The notes below the pieces were generated by a model. That model was not told the origin of the DNA. It was given only the letters and a program-made list of their open reading frames with translations, and did no database searches. The translations under genes and the position numbers were made by a program. From NCBI RefSeq assembly GCF_010501075.1, contig NZ_QVMN01000015.1, forward strand, positions 1 through 44,759: a stretch of 44,759 nt of DNA, given 5' to 3'. How positions within the stretch are numbered: the first letter of the stretch is position 1; every line of letters starts with the position of its first letter. Below are positions 7,574 to 16,613 of this stretch, one piece after another. The DNA is from Dysgonomonas sp. 25 (lineage in GTDB: Bacteria > Bacteroidota > Bacteroidia > Bacteroidales > Dysgonomonadaceae).

Positions 7574-9466
7574 TTATTCCAAATAAGTATACCCATATAG
7601 CCCCGAACGATAATTCGACAGGAATTCTTTTCCTTCTTCTACCGTTATCGTACCCTGTTTCACACTGGTAGTAACCCATGTTTCCACTGTGCGAACCAGT
7701 TTTTTGGCATTGTATTGGGCATAATCGAGCACTTCGGCAACTGTTTCGCCATCAATCATTTGCTCTATCTTGTAACCGTTATCATCTACCGAAACATGTA
7801 CGGCATTCGTATCACCAAACAGGTTATGCAAATCTCCCAGAATCTCCTGATAAGCACCGACAAGAAAAACACCTAAGAAATAGCGTTCGTTTTTCTTTTT
7901 GTTATGCACAGGCAGATAAGGAGACTGGCTTCCATTGGAAATAAAATTATCTATTTTTCCGTCCGAATCGCAGGTAATATCCTGTAAAGTCGCCGATTTA
8001 TCCGGCTTTTCATCTAAACGGTGAATCGGAATAATAGGGAATACCTGATCGATAGCCCATGAATCGGGCAAAGACTGGAATAGCGAGAAATTACAGAAGT
8101 ATTTATCCGGCAACAGTTTCGATAGCTGCTTCAATTCTTCGGGAGCATGTTTCGCTTTGCCTGCAATCTGATATATTTCGCGGGCAATGGAAAAGTATAA
8201 TCTCTCCACCTGCGCTCTGGTAAGCAAATCCAACAAGCCCAAGCTGAACAAGTCTAATGCTTCTTCCCTGATTTGCTGCGCATCGTGCCACGCTTCCAAC
8301 ATGCGCGACTGGTTGAGGTCATCCCATATTTGGTATAGCTCTTTTACTAATTCGTGGGCATCGTCACCGATTTCTTCCGTTTCGTTCCACTCCGGCAAAG
8401 TCGCTGTTTCCAGCACTTCGAATACCAGAATAGAGTGGTGCGCCGTAAGCGAACGCCCCGATTCGGTAATAATATTCGGATGCGGGATTTCGTTTTTGTC
8501 GGCTGCATCTACCATCGTCGCAACGGAGTCGTTTACATACTCCTGTATGGAATAGTTGACGCTGCTTTCGCTATACGACGAACGTGTACCATCATAATCG
8601 ACACCGAGACCTCCGCCAATATCGACAAATTCGACAGCAAAGCCCATCGAGTGCAATTGCACATAAAACTGTGCAGCTTCGCGCAACGCTGTCTTGATAC
8701 GGCGTATTTTGGTAACCTGACTACCGATGTGGAAGTGAATCAAACGAAGCGATTCTTTCATATTGTTCTTTTCCAGATACTCCAATGCTTCGAGTAACTC
8801 ACTGGAATTCAAACCAAATTTACTACCATCGCCTCCCGATTCTTCCCATTTGCCGCTTCCCGAACTCGCCAGTTTAATACGGATACCGATATTCGGCACT
8901 ATTTTGAGCCGTTTAGCAATTTTGGTTATTAATGGCAGTTCGTTCAGCTTTTCTACAACGATAAATATCTGTTTACCCATCTTTTGGGCCAACAAAGCCA
9001 ATTCGATATAGCTTTCGTCTTTGTATCCGTTGCAGATAATCAACGATTCGGGATCGGTATTAATAGCAATTATAGCATGTAGCTCCGGCTTAGAACCGGC
9101 CTCCAAGCCTATATTGAATTTCTTACCGTGACTGACAAGTTCTTCGACCACAGGACGCATCTGATTCACCTTGATAGGGTATATCAAATAGTTCTGCCCT
9201 TTATATTCGTACTCTTTAGCTGCTTTTTTGAAGCAAGTCGATATTTTTTCGATACGGTTATCCAATATATCCGGAAAACGCAACAAGACAGGAGCATCGA
9301 TATCCCGAATTTGTAATTCGTCTATCAGTTCCTTCAAGTCTACACTTGCTCCTTCTTTCTTAGGAGTTACTGTTACATTTCCTTTCTCGTTAACCGAAAA
9401 ATAATTGATCCCCCACCCTGATATGTTATAGAGTTCAATAGAATCTTCGACACGCCATTTTCTCAT
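7574..9466 (-). CDS. speA: Biosynthetic arginine decarboxylase
   Basis: 630 residues, full length for the PLP-dependent fold III arginine decarboxylase SpeA, which makes agmatine for polyamine synthesis. The PLP-binding lysine is in YPIKVNQ (residues 96-102, K99). HFHIGSQ and DIGGGLGVDYDG further on belong to the barrel active site, and ESGRSLTAHHS lies near the cofactor phosphate site. The C-terminal part holds the helical region seen in long SpeA enzymes. It starts 18 nt after the GyrI-like gene, so it is likely transcribed with it. Confidence 0.93.
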   Translation of the reverse strand: MRKWRVEDSIELYNISGWGINYFSVNEKGNVTVTPKKEGASVDLKELIDELQIRDIDAPVLLRFPDILDNRIEKISTCFKKAAKEYEYKGQNYLIYPIKVNQMRPVVEELVSHGKKFNIGLEAGSKPELHAIIAINTDPESLIICNGYKDESYIELALLAQKMGKQIFIVVEKLNELPLITKIAKRLKIVPNIGIRIKLASSGSGKWEESGGDGSKFGLNSSELLEALEYLEKNNMKESLRLIHFHIGSQVTKIRRIKTALREAAQFYVQLHSMGFAVEFVDIGGGLGVDYDGTRSSYSESSVNYSIQEYVNDSVATMVDAADKNEIPHPNIITESGRSLTAHHSILVFEVLETATLPEWNETEEIGDDAHELVKELYQIWDDLNQSRMLEAWHDAQQIREEALDLFSLGLLDLLTRAQVERLYFSIAREIYQIAGKAKHAPEELKQLSKLLPDKYFCNFSLFQSLPDSWAIDQVFPIIPIHRLDEKPDKSATLQDITCDSDGKIDNFISNGSQSPYLPVHNKKKNERYFLGVFLVGAYQEILGDLHNLFGDTNAVHVSVDDNGYKIEQMIDGETVAEVLDYAQYNAKKLVRTVETWVTTSVKQGTITVEEGKEFLSNYRSGLYGYTYLE

Positions 9467-9484
9467 TTCTTTTGTCTGATATAA

Positions 9485-9946
9485 TTATTTAACTGATAAA
9501 AATGTTGTAACTTTTATATTTGGCGGATTGTCTGCATCCCTTTGGTACACATCGAAATCCGCTGTATATTTTCTGTCGTAATCCGATTGCCAGATATGCA
9601 TCCACGTCTGCAAGACAGCCTCAGCTCCATCCTCTTCCGGCACGAATTTGTAATATTCACCACCGACAATATCTTTATAAACAAACTCATCGTTGGTATC
9701 GTTCGTATTCGAAACCATACATCCGATGATAGTGGTATAGGCACCCATGAAATCGCTCTCGTAGTCTGTATAGATGCAATAAACATCGTCCGATACCTTG
9801 AAAGGAATGGCATCGGCAATATTATTCTCCAAAAACTCCTGCCATAGCCCGGCAATATCTTGTTCGGCCTTGTTGTCTTTGTTTGTCGTCCTTACAGCAA
9901 TACCGACTACCGAAAAGCTATCTAATGCTACTTTTTCGTATTTCAT
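9485..9946 (-). CDS. GyrI-like/AraC effector-binding domain protein
   Basis: 153 residues forming one GyrI-like small-molecule-binding domain of the integron-associated effector-binding type: an N-terminal FSVVGIAVRTTN, a central VYCIYTDYESDFMGAYTTIIGC and a C-terminal YDRKYTADFDVYQ. There is no DNA-binding domain and no signal peptide, so it is a free-standing cytoplasmic domain. It overlaps the upstream flavin reductase gene by 4 nt. The ligand is unknown; relatives bind hydrophobic or cationic compounds. Confidence 0.8.
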   Translation of the reverse strand: MKYEKVALDSFSVVGIAVRTTNKDNKAEQDIAGLWQEFLENNIADAIPFKVSDDVYCIYTDYESDFMGAYTTIIGCMVSNTNDTNDEFVYKDIVGGEYYKFVPEEDGAEAVLQTWMHIWQSDYDRKYTADFDVYQRDADNPPNIKVTTFLSVK

Positions 9947-10446
9947 TTTTGCAATATTTTAGTGACTTCCGCCACATAAAGATAGTGAAAATCCTTTTCG
10001 GGATACCATTGGTCGATGATACCTTTATCGAGGAAGGATGCTTCGGACAAGGGTTGTACAAAAAGCTTCTTCGCAAAGATAGCTGTATGGGCTTCTTCAA
10101 AATAAGGTATACTGTTATCCATTACGGTATGGAAACCGGCTCTCGCAATCTTATCTTCGTCGCGTCCCGATACTTTTCCCAGATAACCCAAATCTTTGAG
10201 ATATTGTTTATCGAAGAATGTCAGCGAAAAGAAGTCCGTATTATCTACAAATTCCTTCGTATAGCGTTGCGGACGAATCACCACAAATACCACTTCTTTG
10301 TTCCACATCACACCGAACCCGCCCCAACTGGCAGTCATGGTGTTGGCTTTGCCGTCTTTCTGTGCCGAAATCAGCATCCACTTATTTTTCAACCCGAAAG
10401 CATCGGGTGTGAAGTCTTTTATATTTATTTCTTTAAATTGAGTCAT
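9943..10446 (-). CDS. Flavin reductase family protein
   Basis: 167 residues with the FMN-binding split-barrel pattern: LISAQKDGKANTMTASWGGFG near the start, VVFVVIRPQRYT for the second strand and a DFFSLTFFD segment. Members reduce or bind FMN, often supplying reduced flavin to another enzyme or serving as stress oxidoreductases. Coding overlaps with the GyrI-like gene suggest coupled expression. The physiological substrate is not evident. Confidence 0.85.
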   Translation of the reverse strand: MTQFKEINIKDFTPDAFGLKNKWMLISAQKDGKANTMTASWGGFGVMWNKEVVFVVIRPQRYTKEFVDNTDFFSLTFFDKQYLKDLGYLGKVSGRDEDKIARAGFHTVMDNSIPYFEEAHTAIFAKKLFVQPLSEASFLDKGIIDQWYPEKDFHYLYVAEVTKILQK

Positions 10447-10477
10447 TTCTTTTATTTTTTATCTCTGCCAAATTGCT

Positions 10478-10969
10478 TTATTTATCCTTCATAACTTGTA
10501 GCAGCTCCAAAAAAGGCTTTAAACTATCCCTGTATTGCAAAGTTATATAATCCTTATCGACGGGTTTGGTTAAAAGAAAGTACGGGTTGGATGGATAATA
10601 ATTGATATCTCCTATTAAAATAAAATAAGATGTACCCAAACCACCCGATGGACTGAAGTTGTTCTCGTATGTTTCAAATTCAGGAGCAGCTCTTCGTTCT
10701 TTCTCAACTACAATAATATCTTTAACATCCCCATAATCGTATTCTATTTTTTTGAAAAGGCTCTTATATACGACCTTGTTCTCATCAAAAGTTATGCTGA
10801 TAATAAAAAAACGATGAACAAGAAGAAGCATAAATAAAAAAATAAGAGCAACCATCACATAGCCCAATATATTACCTACAGCAGCAAATATGAGGAGAAA
10901 AAGTATAAAAGGAATGAGAAGAATAAAGAATAGTCCTTTTCCTTTATAGTAGTTGAATGTCTTTTGCAT
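10478..10969 (-). CDS. Small membrane protein with PH-like C-terminal region
   Basis: I do not recognise a named family. The 163-residue protein has a hydrophobic hairpin at about residues 12-58 (two helices) and then a strand-rich cytoplasmic part starting FDENKVVYKSLFKKIEYDYGDV, which resembles the bacterial PH-like domains that follow membrane hairpins. It lies 18 nt after lepA and 31 nt before the flavin reductase gene on the same strand, so it is probably in their transcript. Function unknown. Confidence 0.6.
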   Translation of the reverse strand: MQKTFNYYKGKGLFFILLIPFILFLLIFAAVGNILGYVMVALIFLFMLLLVHRFFIISITFDENKVVYKSLFKKIEYDYGDVKDIIVVEKERRAAPEFETYENNFSPSGGLGTSYFILIGDINYYPSNPYFLLTKPVDKDYITLQYRDSLKPFLELLQVMKDK

Positions 10970-10987
10970 AGTTCAAGCTTTTTATGA

Positions 10988-12775
10988 TTAATCTAATTTC
11001 AAGACCGCCAAGAATGCTTTCTGCGGAACTTCCACATTACCAACCTGTTTCATACGTTTCTTACCCTCTTTTTGTTTTTCGAGGAGTTTACGTTTACGTG
11101 AGATATCACCACCATAACACTTAGCCGTCACGTCTTTACGAACAGCTTTAATGGTTTCGCGGGCAATAATCTTCGCACCGATAGCCGCTTGTATGGCTAT
11201 ATCGAATTGCTGGCGAGGGATTAATTCCTTCAACTTCTCGCACATACGGCGGCCGAAATTCACGGCATTGTCTACGTGCGTCAACGTGGAAAGGGCATCT
11301 ACCGATTCGCCATTCAGCAATATATCTAACTTAACCAACTTCGATTCGCGATAGTCGTGCATGTGGTAATCGAACGAAGCATAGCCTTTGGAGATACTTT
11401 TCAGCTTGTCATAGAAGTCTATTACAATCTCCGCCAACGGCATATCGTATGTAATCTCGATACGGTCGCCCGAGATATATTCCTGCTTCAACAATATACC
11501 ACGCTTACCCAGACAAAGGGTCATAATAGGACCTATATAGGCCGTATTCGTGATAACGGATGCGCGGATATAGGGTTCTTCGATATAATCTATCAACGTC
11601 TGATCGGGTAATCCCGATGGATTATGTACTTCTTTGATAGTTCCTTTTTTATCATGTACCAAATACGACACATTCGGAACGGTAGTGATGACATCCATAT
11701 TGAATTCCCTTTCGAGACGTTCCTGAATAATCTCCATGTGCAACAGCCCCAAGAATCCGCATCGGAAACCAAAGCCTAATGCCACAGACGATTCCGGCTG
11801 GAAGGTCAGGGAAGCATCATTCAATTGCAATTTCTCCAAAGAAGCGCGCAAATCCTCGAAATCTTCGCTTTCGATCGGATATACTCCGGCAAAGACCATC
11901 GGCTTAACTTCTTCGAAACCTTCGATAGCCTTTTCGCAAGGACGTTTCACATGCGTGATCGTATCCCCTACTTTTACTTCTTTCGATGTTTTTATTCCCG
12001 AAATGATATATCCCACATCGCCGCATTGAATCTCGTTTTTCGGAGACATAGCCAATTTCAGTACGCCTACCTCATCGGCATCGTATTCTTTTCCTGTATT
12101 GAAGAATTTGACTAAATCGCCTTTACGGATGGAGCCGTTCACGACTTTGAAATAGGCAATAATACCACGGAATGAGTTGAACACCGAATCGAATATCAAG
12201 GCCTGCAACGGAGCTTCGGGATCGCCTTTCGGGGCAGGAATACGTTCTATAATAGCCCTAAGGATATCATATACACCCTCCCCTGTTTTGCCACTGGCAC
12301 GGATAATCTCTTCCGGTTTAACCCCTAACAGCTCGATAATCTGATCTTCCACTTCGTCGGGCATAGCTGTTGGCAGATCTATCTTATTCAAGATAGGGAT
12401 TATCTCCAAATCGTTATCGATAGCCATATAGAGGTTCGATATGGTCTGTGCCTGTATTCCCTGTGCTGCGTCTACGATCAACAAGGCGCCTTCGCAGGCA
12501 GCAATGGAACGGGAAACTTCGTACGAAAAGTCTACGTGTCCCGGTGTATCAATCAGATTCAGGATGTATTTTTCCCCGTCGAGGGTATATTCCATCTGTA
12601 TCGCATGGCTCTTGATGGTAATACCGCGTTCGCGCTCCAAGTCCATATCGTCCAGCACTTGCGCTTGCAAGTCTTTCCCTTCCACCGTTTTGGTATATTC
12701 CAGTAAACGGTCGGCAAGGGTACTTTTACCATGGTCGATGTGTGCAATGATACAAAAGTTGCGTATTTTATTCAT
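10988..12775 (-). CDS. lepA: Elongation factor 4 (LepA), ribosome back-translocating GTPase
   Basis: 595 residues, the normal length. The G1 motif AHIDHGKS is at residues 11-18; RERGIT (switch I), DTPGH (G3) and NKIDLP (G4) follow. The LepA-specific C-terminal domain is complete, ending in the basic segment [22 protein letters not shown]. LepA binds the ribosome and affects translocation and initiation, particularly under ionic stress. In many bacteria lepA precedes lepB; here it is followed by the small membrane protein and redox genes instead. Confidence 0.97.
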   Translation of the reverse strand: MNKIRNFCIIAHIDHGKSTLADRLLEYTKTVEGKDLQAQVLDDMDLERERGITIKSHAIQMEYTLDGEKYILNLIDTPGHVDFSYEVSRSIAACEGALLIVDAAQGIQAQTISNLYMAIDNDLEIIPILNKIDLPTAMPDEVEDQIIELLGVKPEEIIRASGKTGEGVYDILRAIIERIPAPKGDPEAPLQALIFDSVFNSFRGIIAYFKVVNGSIRKGDLVKFFNTGKEYDADEVGVLKLAMSPKNEIQCGDVGYIISGIKTSKEVKVGDTITHVKRPCEKAIEGFEEVKPMVFAGVYPIESEDFEDLRASLEKLQLNDASLTFQPESSVALGFGFRCGFLGLLHMEIIQERLEREFNMDVITTVPNVSYLVHDKKGTIKEVHNPSGLPDQTLIDYIEEPYIRASVITNTAYIGPIMTLCLGKRGILLKQEYISGDRIEITYDMPLAEIVIDFYDKLKSISKGYASFDYHMHDYRESKLVKLDILLNGESVDALSTLTHVDNAVNFGRRMCEKLKELIPRQQFDIAIQAAIGAKIIARETIKAVRKDVTAKCYGGDISRKRKLLEKQKEGKKRMKQVGNVEVPQKAFLAVLKLD

Positions 12776-12828
12776 TCTTTATTATTCGGTTCTAACAATG
12801 TATATTAATCCTAATTTAAAAAGGAGTA

Positions 12829-12836
12829 CAAAGATA
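12829..12836 (-). promoter_or_regulatory. Candidate lepA -7 box
   Basis: TATCTTTG on the minus strand matches TAnnTTTG and would start a transcript about 45-50 nt before the lepA ATG. No good -33 box is seen at the usual distance. It lies after the rho terminator, which makes an independent lepA promoter sensible. Confidence 0.4.
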
Positions 12837-12892
12837 CAACTAAATACGGAATAGTAATATACTTGAGGGGGATTGATAGTATTTTTACAGAT

Positions 12893-12922
12893 AAAAAAAG
12901 AGGAAGATCACTCTCCCTCTTT
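12893..12922 (-). terminator. Rho-independent terminator after rho
   Basis: On the minus strand AAAGAGGGAGA (12922-12912) pairs with TCTTCCTCTTT (12907-12897), with one G-U pair and a 4-nt loop. A run of seven U in total follows. It begins 22 nt beyond the rho stop codon. Confidence 0.8.
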
Positions 12923-12943
12923 ACAAAAATATCTTACAAATTC

Positions 12944-14800
12944 TTACCTGTCGTTCATCGAGATAAGGAATTCTTCGTTGTTTTTCGTCTTACGCAAACG
13001 GTCTTCGAGGAATTGCATAGCCTCCACCGAGTTCATATCCGACAGGAAGTTGCGCAGAATCCACATACGGCTGAGCGTATCGCGGTCGAGCAACAAATCG
13101 TCGCGGCGTGTACTCGAAGCAATAATATCCACAGCAGGGAAAATACGCTTGTTCGACAATTTGCGGTCGAGCTGAAGCTCCATATTACCTGTACCTTTAA
13201 ATTCTTCGAAGATAACGTCATCCATCTTAGAACCCGTTTCGGTCAATGCTGTTGCGATAATCGTCAACGAACCTCCGTTTTCGATGTTACGTGCCGCCCC
13301 GAAGAAGCGTTTAGGTTTGTGCAATGCATTAGCATCCACCCCTCCCGTCAACACCTTACCCGATGCAGGTTGTACTGTATTGTAAGCACGTGCCAGACGC
13401 GTGATGGAGTCGAGAAGAATAACCACATCGTGTCCACATTCCACCATTCGCTTCGCCTTGTTCAAAACGATTTCGGCTATCTTCACGTGGCGATCGGCCG
13501 GTTCGTCGAATGTAGATGCAATAACTTCCGCATTTACACTGCGCTCCATATCCGTCACCTCTTCCGGGCGTTCGTCTATGAGCAGCACTATCATATACAC
13601 TTCCGGATGATTGCTTGCTATGGCATTGGCTACATCTTTCAGCAAAGTTGTCTTACCCGTTTTCGGTTGAGCGACAATCAGTCCACGCTGTCCTTTACCT
13701 ATCGGCGAGAACAAGTCTACCACACGGCACGAAAGGTTATCACCGTAGCCTTTTGTTAAGCTGAACTTTTCATTCGGGAAAAGCGGTTTCAAGTGGTCGA
13801 ACGGCACACGGTCGCGCACTTCGTCAGGCGTACGGCCATTAATCCTGTCGACTTTAACCAGCGGAAAGAATTTTTCCGATTCTTTCGGCGGGCGGATAGG
13901 TCCTTCTACAACATCACCCGTTTTAAGTCCGAAAAGACGGATTTGCGATTGCGAAATGTATACATCATCCGGCGACGACATATAGTTATAATCGGATGAG
14001 CGTAAGAATCCATATCCTTCCTGCATAATTTCGAGTACTCCCGAAGCAGTCAGTATTCCTTCAAAATCAAAAACTTTCTCTTGTTGCTTCTGATTGTTAT
14101 TATTTTGCTTGTTATTGTTCCCGTGATTATTCTGCTTAGGGGCAGGAGCAGCAACCATTTCCACATGTTCCGGCTCTTCCACCACAGGCGTCACATCTGT
14201 ATCGACCTGAAGCAAAGGCAACAACGGCTCAGGAGCTGTAGCTGCTTCTTCCGGCAAATCCTCTCTTGTTTTCTTCGAACGGAAAACCAATTGAGATGGT
14301 CGTTGCGGTTGAGCTTGTTGGGTATTTTGTTTATTATTCTGGTTGCTGTTAGCATTGTTATTCGTTCTAACAGCTTCCTTTGTTACGGGAGGTAGTGTCG
14401 CCGCCACTTTTTCTTCCGGAGCAGCAACCGGCGCTTTTTCGGCAGCAGGTTTAGCTTCCTTTTTTTCTGTTTTTTCAGGTGCAGCCGGTTTTTCAGCCTT
14501 TTCTGTTTTTTCAGCTTTTTTCTCTTCTTTGAGTGGGGCTGCTTGCTTGTTCTTGCCAGCAGAAGGTTTAGGAGAAGCCGGTGCTTTTTTCGAAGCGGCG
14601 TTTTTCTCTTTCATCTCTTCTTTTTTTGTGTCTTGCTGGTTTTTGTTACGTGCCTCAATGACTGCTTGCTCGTCAAGAATCTTATATATCAATTCTTCTT
14701 TCTTATAAGCATCGGGACGTCTTATTCCCAATTCCTTTGCAATAGTACGCAATTCGAGTGTCAGCTTTTCATTAAGCTCCAAAATGTTGTATATACGCAT
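12944..14800 (-). CDS. rho: Transcription termination factor Rho with long disordered insert
   Basis: 618 residues, about 200 longer than E. coli Rho. Residues 1-47 form the Rho N-terminal helical domain. Residues about 51-243 are low complexity: first Lys/Glu/Ala/Pro-rich, then Asn/Gln-rich runs at 147-169 and 222-240. The RNA-binding cold-shock-like domain starts at about 244 ([19 protein letters not shown]), and the ATPase has Walker [10 protein letters not shown] (377-385) and [13 protein letters not shown]. Rho is the hexameric helicase that ends untranslated transcripts. Bacteroidota Rho proteins commonly carry such an insert. The gene has its own terminator and a long upstream leader. 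Confidence 0.97.
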   Translation of the reverse strand: MRIYNILELNEKLTLELRTIAKELGIRRPDAYKKEELIYKILDEQAVIEARNKNQQDTKKEEMKEKNAASKKAPASPKPSAGKNKQAAPLKEEKKAEKTEKAEKPAAPEKTEKKEAKPAAEKAPVAAPEEKVAATLPPVTKEAVRTNNNANSNQNNKQNTQQAQPQRPSQLVFRSKKTREDLPEEAATAPEPLLPLLQVDTDVTPVVEEPEHVEMVAAPAPKQNNHGNNNKQNNNNQKQQEKVFDFEGILTASGVLEIMQEGYGFLRSSDYNYMSSPDDVYISQSQIRLFGLKTGDVVEGPIRPPKESEKFFPLVKVDRINGRTPDEVRDRVPFDHLKPLFPNEKFSLTKGYGDNLSCRVVDLFSPIGKGQRGLIVAQPKTGKTTLLKDVANAIASNHPEVYMIVLLIDERPEEVTDMERSVNAEVIASTFDEPADRHVKIAEIVLNKAKRMVECGHDVVILLDSITRLARAYNTVQPASGKVLTGGVDANALHKPKRFFGAARNIENGGSLTIIATALTETGSKMDDVIFEEFKGTGNMELQLDRKLSNKRIFPAVDIIASSTRRDDLLLDRDTLSRMWILRNFLSDMNSVEAMQFLEDRLRKTKNNEEFLISMNDR

Positions 14801-15263
14801 TGTATAAATAATATGTTTATAATAATAATTGTTGGAATGAATACATTATTATGGTCAAACGCTCAATAAGGTTCTTTCTTTAAAACTAACTTTAGATGAA
14901 ATTATTACTTTCACCCCGAATACAGAATATATTAAATATTCAAGCACACTTTTTATGTAAAATGAAATAAAGGAAAGAAAACATATTAGGTCAGTTAACC
15001 AATGTGTTTATATTTACGGACTGCAAATATACAAAATTTTCTCAAAAAATCATCTTAATAGAGTTTTTTTTACATTTTTACGTCTAAATACATAGACATA
15101 TTTGTATCTTTGGGATGATTATTTTGGATGTATAGCCGAAACGAAATTGTAAAAAATGCTATATCTTCTGTAAATATTTTTACTTTTGTGTGATGTTTTC
15201 TATTTTTTGACGACTCATATAGTAAATATAAACTCACAAATCAATTAATAACTAATTACAAGT
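14801..15263. other. Divergent intergenic region between rho and the M16 genes
   Basis: This 463-bp A/T-rich gap has no convincing protein gene. It holds a rho-side -7 box (15024-15031) and two M16-side boxes, TATCTTTG at 15105-15112 and TACTTTTG at 15181-15188, none with a clear -33 partner. The rho-side start would leave a leader of about 215 nt that contains a 14-codon open frame (ATG at 14979 reading left to a TGA near 14935). Confidence 0.6.
15024..15031 (-). promoter_or_regulatory. Candidate rho promoter -7 box
   Basis: TATATTTG on the minus strand matches TAnnTTTG. If used, transcription starts near 15017 and rho has an untranslated leader of about 215 nt. No clean -33 box is present. 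Confidence 0.4.
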
Positions 15264-16577
15264 ATGAAGAAAACAATTATTGCACTAAGTCTGTTTTTCG
15301 CAACTGCTGCAACAGTATCTGCTCAGCATATCGAATTCGAAGAATACGACTTGGACAACGGTTTGCATGTAATATTGCAGCAAGACAATTCGGCACCGGT
15401 GGTGACTACCGGAGTGATGTATCATGTAGGGTCGAAAGACGAAAATCCCGACAGAACAGGGTTCGCTCACTTCTTCGAGCATTTGCTGTTCGAAGGGACT
15501 GAAAATATCGGACGCGGCGAGTGGTTCAAAATGGTATCGGCCAACGGAGGGCAAAACAATGCCAACACTTCGGCCGACCGTACCTATTATTACGAAACAT
15601 TCCCTTCCAACAACCTGCAATTAGCGTTGTGGATGGAATCGGAGCGTATGCTTCACCCGGTTATCAACCAGATAGGTGTAGACACTCAAAACGAAGTGGT
15701 GAAGGAAGAGAAACGCCTCAGCTACGACAACCGCCCATACGGACAATTGCTGAAAGTGGTTTCTGAAAACCTGTTCGAGAAACATCCTTACCGCTGGACG
15801 ACTATCGGTTCGATGGAACATCTGGATGCTGCAACGCTCGAAGAGTTCCAACAATTCTTTAAGAAATATTATGTTCCTAACAATGCCGTATTGGTTGTGG
15901 CCGGAGACTTCGACAAGGCACAAGCTAAAAAATGGATTAACGATTATTTCGCGTCTATCCCTAAAGGGGCGCCTGTTGTAAAATCGAAATATACCGAAAC
16001 TCCTATAACCAAGACTAAAGAAGTTACGTTCGAAGATGCTAACATACAGCTTCCTGCGCTACTCGCATCATACCGCACGCCATCGATGAAGGAGCGCGAT
16101 GCCTATGTATTGGATATGATTTCGACAATCCTGTCGAACGGTAAATCGTCACGTTTGTACCAACGCATGGTAGACAGAGAGAAAATAGCTTTGGAAGTTG
16201 CGGCTATTCCTATTTCATTCGAAGATTATGGTATGTACATCGTTCTGGCTATCCCTATGCAGGGCAAAACAACAAAAGATTTGCTTGTCAGCATAGATGA
16301 TGAAATCAATCGCATGCAAACAGAGTTGATTTCGGAAGAAGAATACACCAAACTTCAAAATAAGCTCGAAAACAGATTTGTGAACGAGAATGCCAATACC
16401 GAAGGGGTTGCTCACAACTTAGTTACATATAGCCTACTCTACAAGGATGTAAACCTTATCAATAAAAAAATCGATATCTATCGTTCTATTACACGAGAAG
16501 AAATACGTGATGTCGCTAAAAAATATTTAGGCAAAAATCAGCAGGTAATAATCGACTATGTCCCTGCAAGCAAATAA
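15264..16577 (+). CDS. Secreted M16 zinc metallopeptidase (active-type subunit)
   Basis: 437 residues with a signal peptide (MKKTIIALSLFFATAATVSA). The zinc motif HFFEH is at residues 69-73, and the downstream glutamate region NEVVKEEKR completes the inverzincin site. The C-terminal half is the second, non-catalytic M16 domain (SSRLYQRMVDREKIA). Length fits a single-subunit M16B peptidase of the mitochondrial processing peptidase type. It degrades or processes peptides in the periplasm. The next gene, 36 nt on, encodes a related protein without the zinc motif, so the two probably form a heterodimer. Confidence 0.93.
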   Translation: MKKTIIALSLFFATAATVSAQHIEFEEYDLDNGLHVILQQDNSAPVVTTGVMYHVGSKDENPDRTGFAHFFEHLLFEGTENIGRGEWFKMVSANGGQNNANTSADRTYYYETFPSNNLQLALWMESERMLHPVINQIGVDTQNEVVKEEKRLSYDNRPYGQLLKVVSENLFEKHPYRWTTIGSMEHLDAATLEEFQQFFKKYYVPNNAVLVVAGDFDKAQAKKWINDYFASIPKGAPVVKSKYTETPITKTKEVTFEDANIQLPALLASYRTPSMKERDAYVLDMISTILSNGKSSRLYQRMVDREKIALEVAAIPISFEDYGMYIVLAIPMQGKTTKDLLVSIDDEINRMQTELISEEEYTKLQNKLENRFVNENANTEGVAHNLVTYSLLYKDVNLINKKIDIYRSITREEIRDVAKKYLGKNQQVIIDYVPASK

Positions 16578-16613
16578 ATTGGCATATCATAAACGACTAA
16601 TTAACGAAAGAAT

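Noticed and set aside
9883-10494. 203-codon plus-strand open frame opposite the flavin reductase
   Set aside because: Antisense shadow; the minus-strand gene is well supported.
12863-13759. 298-codon plus-strand open frame opposite rho
   Set aside because: It lies entirely antisense to conserved Rho codons and has no recognisable domain.
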